DNA of 38,920 nucleotides. It comes from Azolla pinnata (taxonomy: Eukaryota > Streptophyta > Polypodiopsida > Salviniales > Salviniaceae). The notes under the pieces are model-generated. The model was given only the letters and a program-made list of their open reading frames with translations, searched no databases and was not told the DNA's origin. Positions 22,190-33,329 of the stretch are shown one piece after another; position 1 is the stretch's first letter, and each line of letters opens with the position of its first letter. The position numbers and the translations under genes are program-made. The stretch spans positions 21,606 through 60,525 of the forward strand of contig JBBBWG010029754.1 of NCBI GenBank assembly GCA_037176905.1, read 5' to 3'.

Positions 22190-23010
22190 AAAACCTAAAA
22201 CCCTAAACCGTAAACATTTTCGAGGCTCAATTGCTTGAACTTAAACCCTAAACCCTAAACATTTTTGAGGCTTGATTGCTTGAACTTAAACCCTAAACCC
22301 TAACTAAACCTTCCGTGGCTTGAGGTTAGCAATGAAGTCTTTCATGGCCAAAGCAGCAAGAAAGCTGGCTCTGCCACGACAAGCCAAGAGGCTTCCACAA
22401 AAGGGCGATCATGTTCAAGCATGTCATCTAAACCCTAAACCCTAAATCTTATCCTGTCTCGAGTGTTTCAAACCCTAAAACCCAAACGCTAACCTTTCTT
22501 TCGAGGCCCGAATGCTTTCAACCCTAAAAACCCTCAGCCGTAAGACCCTAAACCCTAACCTTCCTCTTTCGAGGCCCGAGAATGTTTTGAAACCCTAAAA
22601 ACCCGAAACCCTAAACCCTAAATCCTCTGGAGCGTTTTGGCCCTAAAACCTAAGACCCTAAACCCTAACCTGTCTCAAGTGTTTCGAACCCTAAAACCCA
22701 AACGCTAACCTTCCTTTCGAGGCCCGAATGTTTTCAACCATAAAACCCTCAATCGTAAGACCCTAAACCCCAACCTTCCCCTTTCAAGGCCCGAGAGTGT
22801 TTTGAAACCCTAAAAAACCTGAAACCCTAAACCCTAAATCCTCTGGGACGTTCTGGCCCCAAAACCCTAAAACCCTAAAACCCTAAAAACCCTAAAAACC
22901 CTAAATCCTCTGGAACGTTCTGGCCCCAAAACCCTAAAACCCTAAAACCCTAAACCCTAAAACCCTAAAACCCTAAAACCCGAAAACCCTAAAACCCTAA
23001 ACCCTAAACC
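22190..23010. repeat. Telomere-like (CCCTAAA) block with a 216-bp higher-order unit
   Basis: CCCTAAA, CCCTAAAA and CCCTAACC units dominate. A longer unit is visible: CCTGTCTCGAGTGTTTC at 22453 recurs as CCTGTCTCAAGTGTTTC at 22669, and TCGAGGCCCGA and AATCCTCTGG segments recur inside. The right part (22860-23010) is nearly pure CCCTAAAA/CCCTAAA. The block ends about 265 bases before the G3BP-like start codon. From 21240 to 22190 I see only the presumed ACBP 3' UTR and unassigned sequence. Confidence 0.88.
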
Positions 23011-23191
23011 CTAGGAAATCTTTAAGAAGAAAAAGCACCCAAAAAAAAGGGGCCTAAAAATTTCCCCTAAAAACAGAAGAAGAAGAAGAAGAAGAGAAGG
23101 AAGGGATTTCCTTCTTCTCTATTTTGTTCTCTGGTTTCTTCTTCTTCTTCTTTCTTCTTCTTCTTCTTCTTTCTGATAGAACGAAGAAAGA

Positions 23192-23232
23192 AAACCCTAA
23201 CCTTTCGTCGTCGTCTCTGAGATTAGGGTTTT
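23192..23232. promoter_or_regulatory. Pair of telo-box motifs in the leader of the G3BP-like gene
   Basis: AAACCCTAA at 23192-23200 and its complement TTAGGGTTT at 23223-23231 face each other within 100 bases of the ATG at 23275. They follow TTC-rich leader sequence. A regulatory role is inferred from the known telo-box motif. Confidence 0.5.
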
Positions 23233-23274
23233 GCTGCTTCCCTCTTCCGCCTGCCATTTCTCCAGCGCAGAGCT

Positions 23275-26200
23275 ATGGCGTCTTCTTCTTCTTCTTCTCC
23301 TCCTCCTTCTTCTGCAGTTCCTGTGACTGCTCAGATGGTATGTACTATCTTTCTGATCCCCAACTTCCTCTTTCTCCCTCCCATTCTGCCACTTGCTTTC
23401 CCTGTGCTTTTGCTGTGCTCTAGGGTTCCGGAGCTCCCGTTCCCCTATCGACTCTTTCTCCGTTTATGCCCGTTTTGTATTCCCTGCGACTTCCCGCTTC
23501 TGCCCGCTTCTTCCATTTTGCATCCATTTTCTGTGAGCTATTTGGTGATTCCATTCCCTCTTTGCTTCCCTTGCTTTCTTCCTGCCTTTCACGCGCGCTT
23601 CCGGATTTCTCCTGCCTTCCCTTACCGCCTTCCCTGCATTTTGTAGCTGCATACTTTCGTGCTCGCCGCCTCCTTTCACCGAAATGTCTCGGCTTGTGTT
23701 CCTTGCTCATCTTGCTTTGTTCTGTCCGTATCCGAAGCAAGGGACCTCTTTTACGCTTCGTTCCGTGTTTTTTGAAATCGTCTCACGTTGGTTTCTACAG
23801 GTCGGGAATGCGTTCGTGACTCAGTACTACAACATTCTTCATCAGGTACCTCAGTATGTCTTCCGATTCTATAGAGATGATAGCCATCTCACACACGCGG
23901 ATGCTGGCTCTTCTGGCGAGATCCGAATGGCAAGCACGCAAAATGTGAGTCTCTCTTTCTCTCTCTGTTATTTTACTCGTCGTTCTTCCGGTTCATCATT
24001 CCGTCCAAGTTGGCTTTTTGTTCGATATTATTAGCTTCTAATAGTTGAGTTATAGCAATCTTGCCTTTATTACAAACTTGTTGTACAGGTTTCTAGTATT
24101 CACGAGCATCCTTTTTACTTTATTGGGTTGTCTTGGCTAGATCTTGTAGTTAACCTTAATGCTAGCGAGAGACGGTTTTCTAGACGTGATTATTGCAACC
24201 AAAATCTGCATATACGCATCATTATATCGTAAGGGGTTTGGCTTGTAATCTGTTCAATGCCCATAAGTTACTGAGTTAGTCAAACCAAGTTTCCTTTGTG
24301 GTACTTAACAATTGGATCGAGCATCCAGCTGCCTAGGTTGGTTAGTTAGTTTGTAGCTGTCATTCAAGCCGAATCTCCTTATAAAACCTATTCCCTGTTT
24401 TCTCTTTTTGGCATTTATACTAGAAGATTGGTTAATATCTATGAAACCGATTAAGCTGAATCTTGTTACCAGGATTTGTCATGCTTACTGTCCTTAGGAC
24501 TGTCTAAGCCCTCACATTTTAAAAGAGCAGTAATTGCTTCTCTTTGAATTAGCTTTCTTATTGGATTGAAATTTCTGGAAACTTGCCATACAAATTTGAG
24601 TATGTTCTGCTAAGATCGGATACTTATAGATAAGCTGATAAATTTAAGCATTTCAACTCAGCTTGCTGTGCAAGATTTGTCAAAATTTTCTTTTTTCTTT
24701 AAGCATTTAAATGCTAGATTGGTTCGTTCTTCTGAGAGAAGCTGTTGTTGTGGATTGTTCTGAATGAGAATACATTGCCTTTGTGTAGGACATCCATGCC
24801 TTGGTGATGTCTACAGATCACAAAGACTGCAGAGCAGAAATAATCACTGTTGATGCACAAGACTCAATCAGTGGGTCTGTTTTCGTTTTAGTCACTGGTG
24901 CAATGCATAAGAATAACACAAGACGGAACTTTGTTCAAAGTTTCTTCCTTGCTCCTCAGGACAGGGGCTACTATGTTCTCAATGACATCTTCAGGTACTT
25001 GGACGAAGATACCCAACCACCATTGTTGCCGATAGGGCCTCCAGTTCATGAAATGAGTAATGGTGTTATTGATATGTACGAGAGACTTCAGGTGTCTACG
25101 GAAACAGGTAATATTGCTTGAGGAAAACTCTAAAATACCCGCTTGAGGAAACTCATTCATTTGTTCCCCTTTTCTTAATGTTATTCGCTCCAATGCCTGT
25201 CTTCTGCCCCTGTAAAGTAAATATAGTTGAGATAAACAGCTCAGATGGGACAGAACAAGTGCATTTAAGTGAATATTGTGAATTGTTAGTTTGACAAACT
25301 AAAAAGAACCCATCTGTGTGTTGGACGTTGTTGTTGCATTTGATTCCCTTGTCTACAATATATAGCTACAATATGTTGAAAATTTTGGAAAATGGTAATC
25401 TGTTGTTTCTGCATTTAGTTCACTTGGATGCAATAGATAGCTACGATATATTCCAAATTCTGGAATATGATAATTGGTGTTTTTGCAGTGCCGCAAATGG
25501 ATGAGAATCCTTCTAGCATTGCTGAGGAATCAGGTGTTAGTGAAACGGCAGAGTATTTTGACCAAGTTGTTCTTGATGTGAAGCAACCTAGCATTGAGAG
25601 AACTTCGAATTATCAACGTGATATTGAAGAAGATTTCTCAGAGAGACCAGCATTTTTGGAACACCCTTCTTTGGTTGAAGTTCATCAACCTGCGTGGGAA
25701 GAAACGATTTCTGAAAAGAAGTCATATGCATCCATTGTGAGCTTGTTTATTCTGGCTCTGCTTTGAGGATTCCTTTTGTCATGCTATTTTCTGATCTAAT
25801 GTCTTGTATGCAGCTACGAGCTTCCACAACAGGTTTTCAACAATCGGTAGTAAAGTCAGAACAGTCTTTACAGCATCAAAGTGTTTCATCTCAAACAAGA
25901 AGTGTACACTCTAAGGATGAGAGCACACAGCTAGAAAGTCAAGGTTATTCCATAAGCTCCTTGAATTCAGCTCAACCTTGACGAATTTATATTGAATGTT
26001 TGCCAATTTTCTTTGCAGTTGATGTAAGGTCTGTGTATGTTAAGAATCTGCCTGCCAGTATCACAGATGTTCAATTGGCGGACGAGTTGAAAAAATTTGG
26101 GCTCATAAAGCCAGGAAATATCAGTGTGAGGAGCAACAAGGTGCTGAAAGCTATCAGATCTTCTAATCTTAGGCTGTCCGAGTAATGGAATATTGTGAAG

Positions 26201-27691
26201 ATTTGTTATTTCTGTTGTAGGATGGGGGATTTTATGCCTTCGTGGACTTTGAGGATGCGAATGCTGCTTTATATGCTATAGAGGTATGTTTATGGGGCCA
26301 TACTTTATTCAATTTTACAATATTGCATGCATTATCAAAGAATGGAAGAGCATTTTTTGGAAGTTGTGTGCTTTTATTTGGTCGGGGGACAGGCGTGGGA
26401 GAGGAACCATCATGTTATGATTGTCTTCGCATGGAGAAAATGTAAAGATCTGTGTTTATATTAATACACATGAGACTGGAATGGGGTTCTTATTATTTGG
26501 TGAAACTGCATTTTGACTATTATGGTTGTTGGTTTTGAACTTTGGAATGAGTGATGATCCAGCTATCTTGAGGTTTTGGACCTGTGGGTTGAGTACATAT
26601 CCGAAGTAATTTAGAGTGAGCTTGCATTTAGGATCAGGAAAATTAAGTGTCAGCTAACATAAGTGCATACCTTTACAAATAGCAATAAAGACTTCATGTA
26701 ACTGAAATGAAGTTCCTTAAGTGAACAATTGGGAGCAATAAAGACTTTATGTTGGGATGTGACATGTAGAGTTTGTCACTTCTAATGACTAGAGAATAAA
26801 TTGAATAATCTTTTACTGAATTTAGTCCTGATGATCCAGCTAGCGTTAGATGTCCTCATGGACAGCCTTCTAGCTGTGGATTGAGTACGTATCCTCATGG
26901 ATTTGATTTTCATCAATGCCAGTGTGGAAGTACTCATGGAAAATCGTTGGCCGTTAGAATATGTTGATACATTTTTGTTTCTCTTTCCAGGATGTCATCT
27001 TAGATGTATACTAATCAGGGTATCTATTAGTTGAGAAGCCCTTCAGGTGAAGCTCATTCTAGCTAATCTTTATTCATGGTTCATGTTAACACACTTTTTC
27101 AGGTTTGAATTCAAACCCTGAGTAGTGATAATTTGGCAGACCTTTCCCGAATCCCCTACTACGTCCTCGATGTAGGTTGTTGGTTTGATGATGAATCCCC
27201 TACTATGTCCTCAATTACATAATTCTGTGCAAATACAAGAGAGAAGGCTAATATGGTTTCTGGTGTTTGAGTTGGAATATCGTGTGTGCACAGAATATGG
27301 TAAATATGTTATTGTAAGGTTGGATTTTATTTAGTGTACTTAAACATTGCAAATAAGAACTCAGGAATATATGCTAGCATCATCGAATAAATATGCTGAA
27401 TTCTTGATTTTGTGATATTTATCTATTGTCAAATGTTTTGTTCAGGCATCGCCAATCACAATGGGAGGACGAAAAGTTCACATTGAAGAGAGGAAATCTG
27501 TGTACATAGGAGGTCTGTATACTTCATGAGAATAATGGAGAACAATGCATGGTTGACTGTAACATAACTTTTCCATACTAAGATGTATTTTTACAGGTCG
27601 TGGTCGGGGCCGTGGTCAAGGAAGGGGTAGTGGTGTTCAGAGCAACATATTCAGATCGCAGGGCATTGGAAGAGGGAGAACTGGTATCTAA
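23275..27691 (+). CDS. G3BP-like protein: NTF2-like domain, RRM and RGG tail
   Basis: Nine exons (23275-23337, 23801-23944, 24789-25107, 25489-25736, 25814-25943, 26019-26140, 26221-26283, 27446-27512, 27597-27691) join in phase to 416 residues. After a Ser/Pro start comes an NTF2-like domain: VGNAFVTQYYNILHQVPQYV, FRFYRDDSHLTHADAG, VTGAMHKNNTRRNFVQSFFL, APQDRGYYVLNDIFRYLDE. A disordered acidic, then Gln/Ser-rich linker includes WEETISEKKSYASI, a conserved G3BP feature. An RRM follows with RNP2 SVYVKNLP and RNP1-like GGFYAFVDFED, ending GGRKVHIEERK. The tail is RGRGRGQGRG. Relatives bind RNA and nucleate stress granules with ubiquitin-protease partners. Exon 5 has a weak donor (GTTATT) whose intron is only 75 bases and holds a stop. 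Promoter side carries telomere-like repeats and TTC runs. Confidence 0.92.
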
Positions 27692-28880
27692 GAAAAGAAC
27701 GTTGTATGTTTGCTGTGATGAATAACTCGTGGACACGGACTATTTATCTGTGAAGAGTTATTTGATAGCCTGCTTTGAAAACGGGAGCAGGTTGTTTTGT
27801 CGAGTAGATGATGTATATCATGGTTTGGAAAGCTTTGCATTAGAACTACAGTTTTGAAAGGGCGTTCTCGGTTGGTTTTTACAAGTGTTTCTCATGGTTG
27901 TACACAACAATCTGATGCCGTGATTGACAATAGAAATGAGAAAGTAAAATCAATTGTTTACACGAGAAATTGTCTACTAGATCTTCTGTTATCCATCATT
28001 TGAGTTCAAATTCAAGTTCCTCCTTATTTGACGTTTTTCTCTTCCATTTTGGAGTTCATTAAAGAGTGATTTTGTCTGTAAGTTAATAAATCCCACCCAC
28101 TTGCTTGTTCTGAATCATATCTTGGGAATGGAAACTCCAACAAAATATAGTGAACCTGTTGAACATTACTGTAGCTGCCAAGGGTATTTCGAGAACATGG
28201 TTGAAATATTGGTTGAAAACATTTTTAGCTTGGGTACACAGCACAAGGCTTCTTCTGTGTTATGGATTCGATACATGTGTTGGAAATTTTTCCTTGTAGT
28301 TCCAAGCTCAATCTTCTGGACATCTTTTCATGTTTCTTACAAGATATGCAGGCTCTTTTTCTGGGAGGCAAATAGAAGATCTCTAAGGCTGTGTATGCAG
28401 ATGTTGTAGCAGCTCTACCAGTATTATCTATCTATCTATATATATATATACCCATATGAACAATGGCGAGCCGTGCTATCGATTTTCTTCTCTTCTTTGG
28501 CTCCCAAAGAGTACTTAACTGCCTCATCAAACATTGGCAAAAATTCCAATAGAGAGCCATGTTCCAATCCCACTAGAATTCAATAGAATTCACTAGAATT
28601 CACTAGAATTCACTGATCAATCTGATTGGATATGCCATTCAGGGGCTCAACCTCTAGAATTCGAGGCGGCTGGTGCCTGCATCAGTCAGCAACTTCTTCA
28701 CACCCTGAATATAGATATATAGAATAACCTCATGAGCCCACATAGACCATGGCAATACAGCAGAGACAGAACCACCTCTCAATTGTGATGGTAAACATTT
28801 GGTTCAGATATGATCTGCTCTCTCTCTGCTGTTGTGGTGAAGGAACTGTTCAGATATCATCAGCTTCAGAAGCATCATGC
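27692..28880. other. Convergent intergenic region with short repeats
   Basis: This 1.2-kb space separates two genes that point at each other and should hold both 3' UTRs. It contains a TATC/TA run (28425-28450), an ACTAGAATTC-type 11-base repeat (about 28572-28616) and a direct duplication of CAGATATGATCTGCT (28804 and 28882), the second copy covering the stop codon of the DUF630/632 gene. No gene is supported. Confidence 0.6.
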
Positions 28881-31800
28881 TCAGATATGATCTGCTTTCT
28901 CTCTGCTACTCGGGTGGACTGCTTCGTAAGCTTTAGAAGCATCCTTTGCGAAAGCCGCCATCGCATCGAAAATCAAAGGCAAATGTTGCTTGAAGCTCGA
29001 CAACGTCCTTTCTTTCCTATCCTGCATCACCTCAGAGTGTCTCTGAATCCCGCTCTCGAGCTCGCTTCTCTGAGTATCCACATCCTCCTTCATGCCCTCA
29101 CCATTACCATAGCCCAGATACTTCTTTTCTGACCTTCTCTCCAGCTCTCTCGCATGCTTATCGGTGTTCTTCTTCATGAACATTTCCCCTTCTTGTTCCA
29201 GCTCCAAAGAGTGAACCACTCCCGTGAAAGTATCGATAGTGAGGGCCACCTGATCCTGTCTCTGAAGCTCTTTAAGGTGATTGCACCAGTTCGAGAGGAA
29301 ATGGAGAACTTCAGGGACCTCGCTCTCATCAGGCGGCTCGATATGGCATTTCTGCAGCCATAGATACAACGTCTCGATGTATTTGAGCTGCGAGCTGATC
29401 CACTGTTGGAAATGGGTCTTCCACTTCTCCAGTTCTCGTTGTAGATCAACCGTTGCCTTGAAATGCGCATCACTCGCTTCACTGCTGGCAGCCGAATTCT
29501 CTATGTTCTGCATCTCCGAAGCGATAGCATTTTGTGCCTTATGGCACTCCCACATGACTCTCCACATAATTGACAACCTACAGATTACATGGAACGTATG
29601 TCAATGGATCAATTCGGTGGATTATTCCAGCAACCCGACAACATTATTCGGCAGGATTGAGATGACATCGATTCGCATACCCGCCTGCAAGCTCAGCCAG
29701 CTGGGGATAAAGCTCCTCATTAGTGACTTTCTGTATCCTTGAGGAAGCCAGTTCAATAGCTTTCAGGGCGACCTCGAGGCGATTCTCGAGCTTTGTCAGT
29801 GTAACCCTTGTCCTGTCGATTGCTTCACGCTCTCCTCCTTTAGCCTCGAGGTTGTATAGCTGGTTGCGCTTCCGATCGAATGCCATCCGGGTGCGCTCTC
29901 CAGCCTGAGGATCAAGACATTCAGATTACAAAACATACGAGTCAATGTGAAATCTTCTTAATATTTTTGGTAGAATGTGCTAGAGCAGAGGTGAAAGTAT
30001 ATTATTAGCAAAGGTGAAACATTGTAACAATCACATGGAGGTAGGAGAAGAGGCAATGGCACCTTCACTTCCTCATATAGCTTTCCCTCCCACGCACATA
30101 GCCGTTCAAGAGTAGCAGCATGGCTCCCAGACATACCGCAATCAGCAACATCGCTATCTTTATATGTATCTTTCAATGCCACCGAGGTCTTCCGAGACCA
30201 GTGCGCCGTTATAGCATTGAAAACCTTAGAATGCTCTGTCAATGTTGGAGCATACCCATCTTTAGCATCAACAAATACATCACCGTGCACACTTCGAAGG
30301 CAAAGAAATGGATTACTACCGCGAGAGGCGAGGAATAGAAGGAAATAATATTCAATTCTCCTATGTTATATCTTTTCGAAATAGCCTTAACTTTCAGTTT
30401 CTTTCTTTTGTATAGAATTTTCCTGACATGTACTCACCTAACATGATGATTATACACCAAAGCAACGATCTAGACAATACCAAAAGCTAAAAATCCATTC
30501 GTTTTTGGTTGTTGTTAAAATTGATATGAATGATATGTACTATCGGAATTTCTGCCAATGACCCGATACTGATCTTTCGCCTGTGTTCCAGAACTCTATG
30601 CTCATGTTTTCAACCCACAAAACCGATAACAAATTTGTTGTGGTTGATATAGATGACAAGTTAGCTTCCAAGTCTAGGCCATTGAGATGATGATGGACAG
30701 ATAGATGAAAATCCCTTCGTTTTCGGTTGTTGTTAAGATTGATATAAATGATATATACTATAGAAATTTCAGGCAATGACCCAATACCGATCTTTCGCCT
30801 ATGTTCCAGAACTCTATACTGCTACTTATATTCAACCCACGAAACCGATAACAAATCGCAGCGGTTGATATAGATGACAAGTTACCTTTCAAGTCGAGGC
30901 CATTGAGATGATGGACAGCGAGTTGGGTCTCCAGCATGCTCGAGACATCTTGTCCGCTGCGATGGGCTCGAGAGAAATGCCGGTGGATATGTCTGACAGC
31001 TCCACCGAGGTCGATCCCATTCCCATGGGAGATGACAAGAAGCTCCTTCCTCGGGCTTTCCTTAGCTCCCATGGCATCTTCCTCTTGTTTCAATTTCTGT
31101 TCAGAAGTAGTAGTAGTAGTTGTTGTAGTAGTAGTAGTAGTAGTAGCAGCAGCAGCAGCAGCAGTGTCTTCCTCCAATGCTACCACTTCAACAGCATCCG
31201 ACGATTTCCTGTCCTCCAAGACAACTTTCTTCTCTACAATGACAGAATTGCTGTGAATCTTACTCGAAGAAGCTCCTTCTTCTCCTTCTCCTTCTCCTTC
31301 TTCTTCTTCTTTTGCTTCCTCTCCTTCTTCCTGGAGCTCATCTTCCTCCAGATCAGGTATTCCTTCCTCCCTCCTCATCCTATCCACATCCCTGACATCT
31401 ACATGCATCACATCCACATCTTTCGCCGCCGCATTCCTGGCATCGATCTTCTTCCTGGCATCCGCATTCTTCGGATCCGCATATCCGCGATCTTGCTTCC
31501 CTTCCTTCCTTCCCTGCTCTTCACCAACATCATACTCATCACCACCACCATCATCATCGTCGTCGACAACACCATCATCGACATCATCTCCATGCTCGAT
31601 TTCTTCGAAGTCATCGATCTCGCTCCTTCTCCTCCTGTGTTCCAGCAGGTTGTATGGGATCGGGGGAGGATCGAAGATGTCGGAGAGGAACCATGCATCG
31701 CTGCGGATCGGGGAAGGCATCGGCGGGGGGCTCCTGCTGGAGACATGGGAGGAAGAAGGCGAGAAAGCTCTGCTGTAGTAGCTGTAGTCGTCGGAATCAT

Positions 31801-32611
31801 CTCGAGATGGGGAGAAGAAGGGCGGGGAGTAGAATTCGGTGGCTCTGTCGGAGGGAGATCCATAGCCAGGATATGTGGAGGCGAAGCTCTCTCTGAACAT
31901 GTCTGGAGATTCCATGGCGTTTGCAGAGGAGATCCCCGCGGAGGAGATTCGGGTGGCGTCTCCATTCGCCATAGCTGCAGAAGCTCCAATGGCGGAAGCT
32001 CGAGGCTTGGCCATGTCCGGAGCCACTGTGGCAGAAGAAGAAGACGACGAGCTTTGCTCCATTGCAGGCGATGGTGCCACATTTCTAGCGCTGCTTCCAT
32101 GGCGCCCTTCTTCTTCTTCTTCTGCTGCTGCTGCTGCTGCTGCTTCTGCTTTTGCTGCATCTGCGGTTTCCTTTTCTAGGGTTAGGGTTTCCTTTTCTAG
32201 GGTTAGGGTTTCCTTTTCTTCCCCCAAGGTCTGTGCTTTCAGAGGCTCCCCCTTTGCTGCGCCCGAGCTTTCTTCCTCCCCTGTCAGATGCAGCAATCCA
32301 TGGTTTCCATGGCGATCTCCATCCATCAGAGCTTCTCTCCTCGCTCCTCTTTCTTCTATCTGCAGAACCTTGGCAGCAGCAGCAGCATCGTCGTCGTCGT
32401 CTTCGTCTTCGTCTTCGCCATCAGCATCCGCGTCAGAGCGCGCCTCCGAGAACCTCCGCAGAGCCCTGCCCACGTCCTTGAGCGTCTGGATGTAGGTGAG
32501 ATGGGCGATGGAGAAGTCCTCCCTGCATCGCGCCGCGCTCTTGATGAGCTTCCGCCGCTGCTTGCACTGCAGGCTGACCTCGGAGTCGAGCTTGGCGATG
32601 GCGCAGCCCAT
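28881..32611 (-). CDS. DUF630/DUF632 protein (NRG2/BPS-like family)
   Basis: Four exons, 32611-30886, 30235-30063, 29904-29681 and 29577-28881, give 939 residues. The start MGCAIAKLDSEVSLQCKQRR fits DUF630, with Gly2 and Cys3 suited to myristoylation and palmitoylation, so membrane attachment is likely. Exon 1 then has long low-complexity parts: DADADGEDEDEDDDDD, poly-Ala, Ser runs, a PPPMPSP segment and Glu-rich and Thr runs. DUF632 starts near GGAVRHIHRHFSRA and continues with DVSSMLE, KVFNAITAHW, ATLERLCAWEGKLYEEVK, GGLSIMWRVMWECH and SQLKYIETLYLWLQKC, rich in coiled coil. Arabidopsis NRG2 of this family takes part in nitrate signalling, but other members differ, so no function is claimed. 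The exon 2 acceptor (30237-30236) was chosen by phase and family alignment and is the least certain junction. Confidence 0.9.
30490..30925. repeat. 218-bp tandem duplication across an exon-intron border
   Basis: Two copies start AAAATCC at 30490 and 30708 and are about 85 percent alike by eye (ATGACC, GATCTTTCGCCT.TGTTCCAG and TTGATATAGATGACAAGTTA are shared). The right copy contains the last codons of DUF630/632 exon 1 and its GT donor (30885-30884). In the left copy, now inside the intron, the matching site reads GAAGCTAAC, so the GT is lost while HHLNGLDL-like codons persist. Confidence 0.85.
32166..32219 (-). repeat. 21-bp telobox-like repeat inside the DUF630/632 coding exon
   Basis: On the plus strand TTTCTAGGGTTAGGG plus TTTCCT repeats with a 21-base period. 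Read on the coding strand it gives the heptad KETLTLE twice and part of a third. It is thus a telomere-like repeat in frame within exon 1, in the poorly conserved acidic region. Confidence 0.85.
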
Positions 32612-32782
32612 CTCTCCTCATCAGAGCTCGCGGGGCGGGAGGGGGCGATGGAGGATGCAGAAGAAGAAGAAGAAGAAGCAGAGATTAGACCAGAAATCGC
32701 ATCGAGGGAGAGAGACAGAGAAAGCTCTCTTTCTCAGCTATGGCAGACGAGGCAGAGACGGAGGCAGAGACAGAAGTGAGGT

Positions 32783-33106
32783 GTAAACCCTAGCGATGGC
32801 GCCTCGCTGTTCTTCTTCACAACCCTAACCCTAACCCTAACCCTAATGGGCCCCCGGCGAAGACAGAGAGAGAAGGAGAGCAGTGACTGGGGCAGGGAGA
32901 GAGCTCTTGCCCTGTGTCTGGGCGATGGCGTTGAGAGCTACCTCTGCAAACCCTAGAAAGCCCATCGCGCTGCACAGAAGACAAAGGGCACAGGAAGGGT
33001 AAAACCCTAGCGATGGCGGACCTCGCTTTCTTCTTCTTCACAACCCTAACCCTAACCCTAACCCTACCCCTAACCCTAATGCTCCCCTGCGAAGACAGAG
33101 GCAGAG

Positions 33107-33148
<42 letters not shown>

Positions 33149-33290
33149 AGCAGTGTGGTTTTCAGTGATGAGGGAGAACTGACGGGGACAGGGAGCAGAG
33201 CTTTTGCCCTGCGTCTCGGCGATGGCGTAGAGAGCTACCTCTGCAAACCCTAAAAGTCCATGGCGCTGCACAGAAGACAAACGACACAGA
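32783..33290. repeat. 217-bp tandem duplication with TTAGGG-type arrays upstream of the DUF630/632 gene
   Basis: Two copies start near 32784 and 33001 with AAACCCTAGCGATGGCG. Both go on to CTTCTTCACAACCCTAACCC, then GCGAAGACAGAG, GGCGATGGCGT and GAGAGCTACCTCTGCAAACC. Each carries a hexamer array: four CCCTAA at 32823-32846, and five CCCTAA with one slip at 33045-33080. The right copy also has an (AG)n run at 33112-33144. The pair begins about 170 bases upstream of the minus-strand ATG at 32611. Confidence 0.9.
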
Positions 33291-33329
33291 AGAGAGACAG
33301 AGAAAGGGGAATCTGGATGAATGGATGTG

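Noticed and set aside
23275-23819. Frames of 117-123 codons continuing past the first G3BP exon.
   Set aside because: They are intron 1 read-through; the donor at 23338 and acceptor at 23800 restore the NTF2-like protein.
30908-32495. Plus-strand frames of 423 and 206 codons over the DUF630/632 exon.
   Set aside because: They are antisense shadows of the long low-complexity exon; the minus strand shows DUF630/632 motifs and matching splice sites.
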